Of a DNA stretch of 40,290 nt, positions 31,040 through 40,290 are shown in pieces. Both the position numbers and the translations under genes were made by a program. The notes below the pieces were generated by a model. It saw nothing but the letters and a program-made list of their open reading frames with translations, ran no database searches and was not told the origin of the DNA. Positions within the stretch are counted from its first letter, which is position 1, and the number at the start of each line of letters is the position of its first letter. Origin of the DNA: Dissophora ornata. Lineage: Eukaryota; Mortierellomycota; Mortierellomycetes; Mortierellales; Mortierellaceae. Where the stretch lies: contig MU616809.1 of NCBI GenBank assembly GCA_025201705.1, forward strand, positions 1 to 40,290, read 5' to 3'.

Positions 31040-34000
31040 ATGTCTGCTAAAGCCGTCCGCGAATACGATGGAAAGCTCCTCTTGGCCCACTGGCTCCACC
31101 GCGTGTCCATCCCCGCCACAGAGTCTGCTACTACTGGATCAGCAACATCAGGATCCAAGTTCATTCAGCCAACCACGCGTCTGGCCCATATCTCGATTGA
31201 CACCTCGTTGTTGAAGGACAAGGCCCAGTTTGATCAGCATGTCAGGTCAACATTGGATCAACTTGAAGTCTCCCACCCTTGGTTGTTGACTCACAAGCTG
31301 GTCGCCAAGCCCGATCAGCTGATCAAGCGTCGTGGAAAGAGCGGTCTGCTTCTGTTGAATGCTGAATGGGCAGAGGCAAGAGCCTGGATCGAGGCACACG
31401 CTGCCAAGGATGTTCTTGTAAGTGTATAAGCTCTTCCCCTGTCTACTATTTTTTCTCCCCTCTTCTGAGGGGGCTGCGTATTGCAGTTGGAGGATCGAGA
31501 GACGCAGTGTTTATCAGCACCAGAGACAAGAGATAACAAAAATGACAGCAGAAACGTCGGAGTAAAGGGAAGCTGTCTCTATTTTACTCAAAGACGAATA
31601 AGATGTGCAAAGTAGCACAGATGAGAAAAAAGAACATTTCAATCGGGCGAATTTGAAATCTTTTTCCAACGGTGCAACGACGAAAGAAGAATAGTGAGCG
31701 ACCAACTGCAACATACTAACAGCCCATGTCTTTTATTCTCGCAGGTCGACTCTGTCGCAGGTGTGCTCAAGACCTTCCTCGTCGAGCCTTTCATCCCTCA
31801 CCCCTCCAACACCGAATACTACATCTGCATCAACTCGGATCGTGATGGAGACAATATTCTCTTCACCCACGAAGGAGGTATCGAGGTCGGTGATGTTGAC
31901 GCCAAGGCTCTCAAGCTCCAGGTCAAGGTCCAGGACTCCTTCCCCTCAGCTGAGGCCATCCGCTCTGCCCTCCTCGTCAACGTCCCTGAGGCTAAGCACG
32001 ATGTCCTCGTTGATTTCATCACTCGCCTCTATGCCGTCTACGTCGATCTCCACTTCACCTACCTCGAGATCAACCCCTTGGTCGTCTTGGAACCCACCGA
32101 GAATGAGCCCGCTCGTGTCTACTACCTCGATCTCGCTGCCAAGCTTGATCAGACTGCCGAGTTCGAGTCTGGCCCCAAGTGGGCTGTCGCCAGAGCTCCC
32201 CAGAACATTGGTATTGCCGGTGTTGTTGCTGTTTCCTCGGGCGCTGATGCCGGTCCCGCCATGGACTTCCCTGCTCCTTTTGGTCGTGAGTTGACCAAGG
32301 AGGAGGCGTACGTCCAGGAGCTGGACTCCAAGACTGGTGCTTCTCTGAAGCTCACCATCCTGAACAAGGATGGTCGTATCTGGACCATGGTTGCCGGAGG
32401 CGGTGCCTCTGTCGTTTACAGGTAACACTTTATACTATATTCCCTGTGTTGTCAGCATATATCTCTTTTACATAGAAAACTGACATGTTTCCTGTCTGTT
32501 TTAGTGATGCCATCGCTGCTCTTGGTCAGGCAGACGAGCTCGCCAACTATGGCGAGTACTCTGGTGCCCCTACTGAGACTCAGACCTACGAGTATGCCAA
32601 GACGATCCTCGATCTCATGACTCGCTCTTCCACCCCTCACCCCGAGGGTAAGGTCTTGATCATCGGAGGAGGTATCGCCAACTTCACCAACGTCGCTTCG
32701 ACCTTCAAGGGTATCGTCCGCGCCTTGACTGAGTTCAAGCAGCCTCTTATCGCCCACAAGGTCCGCATCTTTGTCCGCCGTGGTGGTCCAAACTACCAGG
32801 AGGGTCTTCGCTCCATGCGCCAGTTGGGCGAATCCCTCGGCGTGGAGATCCAGGTCTTCGGTCCTGAGACTCACATCACCGAGATTGTCCCTCTTGCCTT
32901 GACCGGCAAGTCTTCTGACAACTTGGCTACCAATAACGGAAACTTGAACGGTGCTTCGTCTGGAAACTTGTTGCAGGACCAGCTCTTGGGTTCCAACGTC
33001 AACACCCCTGCCCCCACTACCCCTAGCTCGCGCGCTGGCACTCCCCCTCCTCAGGAGAGAATGACCTACTTCACGGACGCAGAATCCAAGAGACCTGCTG
33101 GACATGATAACAACGTTCCCTTCACCGCCCACACCCGCTCCTTCATCTACGGAATGCAGCCCCGTGCTGTCCAGGGAATGCTTGACTTTGATTTTATCTG
33201 CAAGCGCGAGGTTCCCTCGGTTGCGGCTATGATCTACCCCTTCGGAGGTGCTCACGTCCAGAAGTTCTACTGGGGCACCAAGGAGACGCTCTTGCCTGTC
33301 TACACCACTCTCGAGGAGGCCACTGCCAAGTTCCCCGAGGTCGACACTGTCGTCAACTTTGCCTCGTGCCGCTCGGTCTACCAGTCTACCCTCGATATCC
33401 TCAAGCATTCTGAGCAGGTCAAGACGATCGCCATCATTGCTGAGGGTGTTCCAGAGCGCAGAGCACGTCAGATCCTGTGGGAGGCCAAGGCCAAGGATGT
33501 GTTGGTGATTGGACCAGCTACTGTCGGAGGCATCAAGCCTGGATGCTTCAAGATCGGAAACACTGGAGGAATGATGGATAACATTGTCTCGTCCAAGTTG
33601 TACCGTGCTGGATCTGTCGCCTACGTCTCCAAGTCTGGAGGAATGTCCAACGAGTTGAACAACATCATCTCGCGCACGACCGATGGTGTCTACGAAGGTG
33701 TCGCCATTGGAGGTGATCGCTACCCAGGATCGACATTCATTGACCACTTGCTCCGTTATGAGCAGGACCCCAACTGCAAGATGCTCGTCCTCTTGGGAGA
33801 GGTCGGAGGTGTTGAGGAGTACAAGGTCTGCGAGGCTATCAAGAACGGAACTATCCGCAAGCCCGTAATTGCCTGGTGCATCGGTACCTGCGCAAAGATG
33901 TTTGCCACCGAGGTTCAATTCGGTCACGCTGGTGCTTTGGCCCAGTCCGACCTCGAGACCGCCGATGCCAAGAACAAGGCCCTTCGCGCCGCTGGTGTCG

Positions 34001-34992
34001 TCGTCCCCGAGACGTTTGAGAAGTTGCCCTTGGTCCTTAGCCAGACCTTCCAGAGCTTGGTCAAGCAGGGCACCATCCAGCTGAAGCCCGAGCCCGAGAC
34101 TCCCAAGATCCCTATTGATTACTCATGGGCCCAGGAGTTGGGTCTTGTTCGTAAGCCCGCCTCGTTTGTCTCGACCATTTGCGATGACCGTGGACAAGAG
34201 CTCTTGTACGCTGGTATGCGCATCTCAGATGTCTTCAAGGAGGACATTGGTATCGGAGGTGTTCTCTCCCTCTTGTGGTTCAAGCGTCGTCTCCCCGATT
34301 ATGCCTGCAAGTTTATCGAGATGGTCCTCATGTTGACTGCCGATCACGGTCCAGCCGTCTCGGGAGCGCACAACACCATCGTCACTGCTCGTGCCGGTAA
34401 GGATCTCGTGTCCTCGCTCTGCGCTGGTCTCTTGACCATCGGTGACCGTTTCGGAGGAGCTCTTGACGGTGCTGCCGAGCAGTTCTCGTCCGCATACGAC
34501 AAGTCCCTCACGCCTCGCGAGTTCGTGTCCTTGATGCGAAAGCAGAACAAGTTGATTCTTGGTATTGGTCACAAGATCAAGTCCCGCACCAACCCCGATC
34601 TCCGTGTCGAGATTATCAAGGATTACGCCAAGAAGCATTTCCCTGCGACCCCTGTATTGGACTATGCTATCCAAGTTGAGAACATCACCACTTCCAAGAA
34701 GGACAATTTGATCTTGAACGTTGATGGAGCGATCGGTGTCTTGTTTGTGGACCTGTTGAGAAACTCGGGTGCATTCACACGCGAGGAGGCAGAGGAGTAC
34801 ATCAAGATTGGAACCCTGAATGGATTGTTCGTGTTGGGACGCTCGATTGGTTTCATTGGACATTACCTGGACCAGAAGAGGCTCAAGCAGGGATTGTACA
34901 GACATCCTTGGGATGACATCTCGTACTTGACTCCCGGAAACGAGTTGGGACGTACGGTCGCCTCTTTGGACTCTATCAACAAGAAGGCATAA
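31040..34992 (+). CDS. ACLY: ATP-citrate lyase (single-chain)
   Basis: Three exons: 31040-31417, 31745-32421 and 32505-34992 (introns 327 and 83 nt); about 1,180 residues. It cleaves citrate with CoA and ATP to cytosolic acetyl-CoA and oxaloacetate, feeding fatty-acid and sterol synthesis. Order: ATP-grasp/succinyl-CoA-synthetase-beta-like part ([11 protein letters not shown], then [12 protein letters not shown] across the last junction); citrate-binding region ([21 protein letters not shown]); a low-complexity linker (about 486-545, with SSRAGTPPP) where animal enzymes are phosphorylated; CoA-binding/SCS-alpha part with the phospho-histidine motif FGHAGA (His about 826); and a citrate-synthase-like C-terminus ([41 protein letters not shown]). 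All catalytic motifs are present. Exon 3 strongly prefers C-ending codons, consistent with high expression. Confidence 0.98.
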
Positions 34993-35594
34993 TTGTCTTC
35001 AAGCAGCCCAAAGAAAAAACCTTGCATTTCATCGATTTACTATTAGAACAGGATAGCTTTGGCTTCCTTGTAACATAAAATATAATCTGTTCAACAAAAC
35101 ATTTCATGACGGATGAGCAATGGAGTCGATCATAAATTTGGTCCCGAATAAATTAGCCGGCGCGTCCATTGTGATTCCAGGTTAAAACTTTTGGTTGTAA
35201 CTTGTACGTACTGGTCGCCCTCAAGCTGACGCTATCGACAGGTGCAGCAGTTGTCGACAAAGAGTCACCAGGGCAGTGATGGTGCACTCCTCGGGTGACC
35301 GGACAGTAGGTGTCAAGTGTGCACCTGGTTATACCTAATGCCTCAGTCGGGACTACAGTAATTGATTGGCGGTCAATGGGGGACCTCGCATGACAAGCGG
35401 AATCGTATGACAGACCAGCCCTTGCAGTTTTGCCCAATAAAAAAAACCATATTCCTCCACACATGCATGGGAGATGACCTTTCATCGCCATCGACCTTCA
35501 TTCCTCTCATCACCCCCGTGCCAACAGCAACATACCCACCTCTTCCTCCATTCCTACTCAAACAACATTCCTCCCTCTCTGACAGCCGATTCCC
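34993..35594. other. Intergenic region
   Basis: About 600 bp holding the 3' UTR of ATP-citrate lyase and the upstream region of the F-box/ankyrin-like gene, with a C/T-rich leader from about 35480. No TATA box or other gene is seen. Confidence 0.5.
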
Positions 35595-38329
35595 ATGCTA
35601 AAGTACGTCAAGGATGGGGCCTTGGACTTGCTGGCCCTGACCCTTCCCTCATCCCTCCTCGAATCCATTCGCCAGGTCTCCGAGGACGATTTTCTCTCGC
35701 CACAGGTCAGCAACCGGCAGCCTCTACCTCGCGCACGTCGCCAGAACACTAGCTCTCTTTCCTCTAGAGCTGTCGCATGCAACCATAGGAACCATCGTCA
35801 CTCTCGCCGTCTTCCGGTAAGGATGTCCCCACCCCCCCCTTGCCCGTTCCGATCTCAACCATCAATGGTCTCATATTCATAACCACGTACTCTTTCTTTC
35901 TAATCGCGCACTAGTCAGATGCAGTCCTTCCTCAGTGTGGTAGCGAGGTGCAGTCCAGATCACAGCATCATGTTTTCCTCGATCCGTCAAAACCGACTAT
36001 CCAACTACCTTATGAGATCCTCGCCCTCATCTTTCAGTGCCTACCAGCCTCCGACTTATTCTCAGTTCTCGCTGTCAGTCGTCTCTGGCGCCAGATTGCA
36101 TTCCTCGAGACAAAGCAAATCGACATATCAGAGTGCTTCCCAATGGACTGTTTAGGACTCGACGATGAGGTCTACAGCGATTTTGATTTCGTCTACAACC
36201 TCTTTTCTTTGTTCCCACTGATTTCGAGTCTAGTGATTAAGGATCGGTTCATGAGGGATCGCGATCTGAGGGTCGTGACAGCTGGTATCCTGGCAGGCAA
36301 AATGGCTTTCACGGCAGCAACGGGACCAGCGATCGGAAGCGAGATACATCGAAAAGCGCAGGCGGCTATTGCGGAGAGACGTCAACAGACAGGGGGGCAG
36401 CAGTCGGGTAATAGTAGGAATCACGTGTCGGGCGCAGCGGGTGAATCACCTTCCATCACAAAACCCCCAATAGCTAAGTTGATGCGAGGAACAATCAAGG
36501 AGGATCTGCGAGAGTTTTCGCGGTCTGTTGGCACATATGTGCTCATCCCTCAGACCAGGAATACCCTTCGGAAAAAGATTCTGGAACGACTAGAACACAA
36601 CCTGGAGCAAAAAGAGATTCAGGAATACTGTTGGATGCTCGAAAATGGGATCGACCCTGACACGTTTTACTCGTTCACGGCTGCTTCATTGTCATCTTCA
36701 CTGGGTGTACCTCCATCTACTACCTCAGTATTACCGCTGGATGCGAAGCGTTATCCGCTTGTGCCCATGACTCATTATCGATTCCAGGATTGCTGTTTCG
36801 CAAACGACTGGGGTGCGGCCATGGATGTGAACAAGCTGCCGATGATTGGTCTTGCTGCAGCGATATCGGGCCAGGGTTTGGTTGTCGATCTGGAAGGGTC
36901 GTATGGGGCGCCGTCGAAAAGTATCAAGACCATGCTCGGGTTTTGCTTTGGAGCACATTGTGTCATTTCGCTGGATCTCAACTTTCGACATACTCACATG
37001 GAGCTGGAGCATGTGGCGGGGATGCTGAGTGAGAACCCGATCCTGTACAAGATTGACATTGTCGACTCGCCAGCATACCATGAATTGATCCGCTTGCCAG
37101 CACTCAGAGGACTTGGTGGTTTGATAGAGCGGATGCAGGAGGCTTGCGTGATTCTGGACGAGGGAGGCTTGGAGGTTAGTCTGCAGGAGGCAAGGCTGGT
37201 ATTATCAGATCTGGAGAGAAGTGCCGAGCAAGAGGTGTCAGATCGGAAAGAGAGTCGCACACGTAAAAATGCAGCACAAGAATCAAGCATAGATGAGGCG
37301 GAGGAAATGGCCTCGATGACACTTCCTGAATACATTACGCCATCTCGACCTCTGGACGATCCCAAAAAACCGATTGAATCTTTGTCGCAGCAGCTTGTAT
37401 TCCCCGAAGGCACTTCCCTGGCAGACAAACTCCGGACGGCCAAGGTGCTGCTCAAAGGCGTGATCTACCATGGCATTGTTGGCTTGATCAATACAAGGGA
37501 CAAGAGTTCTGGACAGTCATTGCTGCACACACTGGCATGGCGGCGGTCGTACTCTTCACTTGCGGCACTTGCCATGAATTCATCTTTGTCTGAATACCCC
37601 AATTTACCAACTCCGCCATCTTTTCAGTGTCAGCATCAGCGCCACGAGGATGAATCGTCCTTGTTCCCGACCTTTTCTTCGTCTTTGCCTACATCAAGCC
37701 TCTTTTCAAGTCCAGGGATAGGACTTTTTTCATCCTCCCCACCTTCTTCATCATCTTTGTCAAATAACTCAGCGGACGCGTCTCATACGACCGAGTCATC
37801 CCTAGCTAATGAGGCACCAGTACCATCTGCAGCTTCCGGATTATCCTCAATCATTTCAATAAGCGCAATACCGGCAGCTCTCACTTCGGCATTGTCGTTT
37901 CGAAGACTGAGTCTCCCTGCTACACTCTGGATTCCTGAGGACAGCGAGGACATTGGCGTTGGCGGAGGCTCACTCCCGACACCTGACGTGGATGATAACT
38001 GCCCCCTGGAAAGCCCCACAGATTCTACTGGTAGGGAGAGTCCTGGGTTTGAAGCGATGCCCGATGAGCTGCAGCTGCAGCTGCAAGAGCAGCAGAGACA
38101 GCAGACTTCTGCGGTGGCGATGACGATCCCAGAGCAGCACCCCGTAGCCATTGCTTTGCAGATGGCGAAGGCTCTACTGCGGATGAAAGCGAACCCAAAT
38201 GTGTATAATAAGGGTGGAAGGTCAGCGGTTGTTTGTGCGTCGTTTATGGGGTTCCAGCCGATGGAGGTGTTACTGATTGAGCAAGGAGGGTATTCTAAAG
38301 AGCTGATCCGGATCCGAGAAACGATTTAG
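35595..38329 (+). CDS. F-box protein with ankyrin-like repeats
   Basis: Two exons, 35595-35816 and 35915-38329, joined in phase 0 across a 98-nt intron (GTAAGG...CACTAG); about 878 residues. The F-box lies at about 102-140 (IQLPYEILALIFQCLPASDL, LAVSRLWRQIAF). The central part (about 330-430) has LRR-like text (GAHCVISLDLNFRHTHMELE, ENPILYKIDIVDSP). Ankyrin-like units occur at about 596 (NTRDKSSGQSLLHTLAWRRS) and at the end (about 820-870: AKALLRMKANPNVYN, AVVCASFMGFQPMEVLLIEQG), separated by a long Ser/Pro-rich stretch with a Gln-rich piece (LQLQLQEQQRQQ). Likely an SCF ubiquitin-ligase receptor binding Skp1; target unknown. The N-terminal exon is the least certain part: another frame around 35755-35815 is also open and hydrophobic, but does not join in phase. 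Confidence 0.85.
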
Positions 38330-38745
38330 AGCGGAGTCGGTGTGACATGGTAGCTAGATCTTTATTTGTTATTGCTATTCCCCGTGTAATTTGTTATTGA
38401 AGTGCATGTATTTGTATCGATTGCCGCCCCTCCTAATACAAGTATATTCCGGTGTGGTTGAAACACAAGAAAAAGGTTTGACAGAGATGGGCCAACATCC
38501 CATCACATCGCACGGCGTTAGTGCGCCTTCCGATTTTAGACTTGCTGAATAATCCAATTGCGCAGAGAGGTTCACAGGTTGCATGGAGATAGTGCGGGGC
38601 CAGAGCAAACAGGGTCGAATTTGTCAGCGACACCGTAGCCAATCACATCAATTACATTCCAAGATGCTTAATTTTTAGAGTTCCCTCTTCTTACGCCGAG
38701 GGAGGGACATCGCGCGCCGGGCTGTGCGCGTGTGTATGAGGCGAG
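38330..38745. other. Intergenic region and upstream region of small paralogue 2
   Basis: About 416 bp with the 3' UTR of the F-box/ankyrin-like gene and the promoter of the second small gene. A CCAAT box (GCCAATCAC, CCAAT at 38639-38643) lies about 100 nt before the TATA box. No gene is seen. Confidence 0.5.
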
Positions 38746-38753
38746 TATAAAAG
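38746..38753 (+). promoter_or_regulatory. TATA box of small paralogue 2
   Basis: TATAAAAG, identical to the octamer before the first small paralogue, 229 nt upstream of the ATG at 38975. Confidence 0.7.
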
Positions 38754-38974
38754 GGCGCGTCGGAACATGCATCTGCCCACTATTAACAGCAGACACAGAA
38801 GTGAAGAAAGGAAAAAAAAAAAAAGCGAACGAGAAACCCAGCCTAGAGATACATATCCACGCTCTCGAGGTCACATTTTACCCCCTATTCACTCATTCCT
38901 CTGGTCGCAGCTTTTGCGTTAATCCCCCCTCCCTTGTGCGCCACCAAAAGAAACCTACCCCCATACCCGAAAAG

Positions 38975-39256
38975 ATGTCGAAGCAAGGATCGTATATCAA
39001 GATCGAGGAAGATGTCGTCGCCGGCCCTCAGGCTCCCAAGATCGTCCATCTCCGCAATGTCGCATATACTCTTTATGTGCCTTCATCTTCTACGGGTAGC
39101 AATCAGAGAGCGGTGTTGTCGCGTGCGGAGGTGCTGGAGAGTCTCATGCCATTGTCCAGGGCCCCGTGGAGTAATGTCACGACATTAATCGACCCGGATT
39201 CGGGCAAGAAGTGCAAGCAAGTTTCCAGGGATGTCTCAAGAACCGAGTCCAAGTAG
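38975..39256 (+). CDS. Small protein with SLMPLSRxPWSNV motif, paralogue 2
   Basis: A single exon of 93 residues. The start ATG (AAAAGATGTCG) is the first ATG in this frame after the TATA box and aligns with the MS start of the 76-residue paralogue at 13756-13986. Shared parts: MS-x(3-4)-Y-x-(R/K)-I, LRN(I/V)A, a Ser-rich spacer, and the core at 50-73 with SLMPLSR-A-PWSNV and LID, followed by a Lys/Arg-rich tail. Relative to paralogue 1 it has a longer N-terminal half and a longer basic, Ser-rich tail (VSRDVSRTESK). There is no signal peptide or membrane segment; one cysteine. The pattern of a conserved core with variable ends suggests a short binding motif in a mostly disordered protein. Function unknown. 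Confidence 0.8.
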   Translation: MSKQGSYIKIEEDVVAGPQAPKIVHLRNVAYTLYVPSSSTGSNQRAVLSRAEVLESLMPLSRAPWSNVTTLIDPDSGKKCKQVSRDVSRTESK

Positions 39257-39601
39257 AGAGCTGGAGGGATAGAGGGAGGGAGAGGAGCATATTTATTTTC
39301 TAATATACGCCACGTAGATCTAATATGTTGCAGCGGCCTCGACATCGATTTTGAACGACTGAAAATACGTGTCGCCATGGCACTGCCATTCAGCTCTGCT
39401 GTCAGCCCAGAATCCGCACTGTGCAGCTCAATTTTAGCACAAGACAGTGCCGATACCACGGTGCTAAATAGCCCTGCAGGGGATCCCCATGTGCTACACG
39501 TCGAAAAAGCGCCCGACGTGCAAAAAGTTTGCTCGGCAGGTCGAGATCTATCAACTATCCCTTCGGCTGTCAATAAGGAATGCGACACAGCTATGGCTAG
39601 T
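39257..39601. other. Region between small gene and Fanzor-like gene; possible guide-RNA region
   Basis: 345 bp between two convergent 3' ends. It contains a perfect 7-bp hairpin, CACGTCG (39497-39503) with CGACGTG (39514-39520). In TnpB/Fanzor elements the omega RNA is encoded at and beyond the 3' end of the nuclease gene, which here would be this stretch on the minus strand. That role is inferred only from position. An open frame on the plus strand from 39377 overlaps the nuclease gene in antisense and is not called. Confidence 0.3.
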
Positions 39602-40290
39602 CTAGTTCGAATTATGGAGGGTGAGATTTCCAGTGGAGGGCGCACTACCACTCATCCGACAAAGAGGACCTGGGCGGGTAAGGCTCCGAATCCAGGTCTC
39701 CCTTACGATGGCCAGGTTCTGAGCGCCGACAATGTCTCTATGTAGCCAACGACTACAACTCAGACAGGCACAGGATCTCATTGTTGGCTTGGCTAGCCGC
39801 GATGAGACCCCAATCTCCACGCATATCGGACAAAGGGACGAAGTGAGCATCTCATCCACCAGAACTACCACATGCCCGGCGGCGGTCGCCTAGGAAATAA
39901 AAATATATCATACGAGTGAGGGTCTGTTTGGTTGAAGCCCGAAAGAAAAAGCTGAAAATGCACAATAGTCAAAAAGACTCACCTTCTGCGCAAACTTGCC
40001 CTTGTACGACTCATGAACGGATGCCAAGTTGAGTCCCGTTCGGAATTTCACGTTCCCATAACAGAAGAGAGTCTTTCTGGTACAACTCCTCAGGACGGCA
40101 TCAATCGCCCAATCCATCTCTGCATCCTTGGACTTCCGTTGCTCCCAGTTCAGCCTTTGAGTCCGATTGGAGGCATAGAAGCCTTGTAGGACAGGACCAA
40201 CTTGGATCCGCTGAATAGCCGTCTCACAGTCTTCTTGGGACTCGTACTGGGAAGGGGGACAAGGTTCTCGATATCCTTGATGGATGGTAT
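39602..40290 (-). CDS. Fanzor/TnpB-like RuvC nuclease, C-terminal part (gene runs off the window)
   Basis: Minus-strand exons (>40290)-39983 and 39889-39602, with a 93-nt intron (GTGAGT...TTCCTAG) joined in phase 0; about 197 residues visible. The C-terminus matches the TnpB/Fanzor (OrfB zinc-ribbon) pattern: VLQGFYASNRTQRLNWEQRK, then NVKFRTGLNLASVHESYKGK, then VVVLVDEMLTSSLCPIC, a second cysteine pair CLSC, and HRDIVGAQNLA. That last block corresponds to RuvC-III, with the catalytic Asp codon at 39734-39736. TSxxCPxC and CxxC form the zinc ribbon. Known Fanzor proteins are RNA-guided DNA nucleases of eukaryotic transposons and some viruses. The N-terminus and the RuvC-I residues lie outside the window, so activity cannot be judged. 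No transposase is seen nearby. It could be a domesticated or decayed copy. Confidence 0.75.

Noticed and set aside
32452..33927. Minus-strand open frame of 491 codons
   Set aside because: Lies antisense to the ATP-citrate lyase third exon and is explained by its codon bias; no recognisable domains.
39103..39651. Minus-strand open frame of 182 codons
   Set aside because: Antisense to the second small gene and overlapping the end of the Fanzor-like gene; no ordered domain, and conservation between the small paralogues supports the plus strand.
39377..39745. Plus-strand frame of 122 codons
   Set aside because: Its second half is antisense to the zinc ribbon and RuvC-III coding sequence; no family resemblance.

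Overview
The window is nuclear DNA of a filamentous fungus, most likely Mortierellomycota (Mortierella and relatives). The genes have short GT-AG introns (about 83-117 nt, two longer) with CTAAC/CTAAT-like branch points. ATP-citrate lyase is a single fused chain, as in Mucoromycota, Basidiomycota and animals, not the two genes of Ascomycota. There are lineage-typical families: tandem Sel1 proteins, F-box/LRR genes with decayed copies, and a fungal ADAM protease. The genus is an inference; no marker gene is present.

Left edge to 6 kb: a tRNA-Asn(GUU), then a long foldback (inverted-repeat) element that abuts a decayed monocarboxylate-transporter (MFS) pseudogene, then a Ser/Pro-rich protein of unknown function. 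6-13 kb: a complete transmembrane ADAM metalloprotease and an ArsB/SLC13-like ion transporter. 13-14 kb: a small TATA-driven gene for a 76-residue protein with the motif SLMPLSRxPWSNV. 15-18.7 kb: two related Sel1-repeat genes on the minus strand flanking a metallo-beta-lactamase-fold pseudogene. 20.5-24.4 kb: two divergent F-box/LRR loci, one with a single frameshift and one a wreck. 25.7-29.1 kb: a seven-exon coiled-coil protein ending in two PPxY motifs. 31-35 kb: ATP-citrate lyase with strong C-ending codon bias. 35.6-38.3 kb: an F-box/ankyrin-like protein. 39.0 kb: a second SLMPLSRxPWSNV small protein, also TATA-driven. Right edge: the 3' end of a Fanzor/TnpB-type RuvC nuclease gene, cut by the window.

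These are mostly independent eukaryotic genes; nothing resembles an operon or a biosynthetic cluster. ATP-citrate lyase makes cytosolic acetyl-CoA for lipid synthesis. The F-box proteins, and possibly the PPxY protein, point to ubiquitin ligases. The least explained items are the pair of small paralogous proteins and the partial Fanzor-like gene with its possible guide-RNA region. All exon structures were read by eye from splice signals and reading phase.
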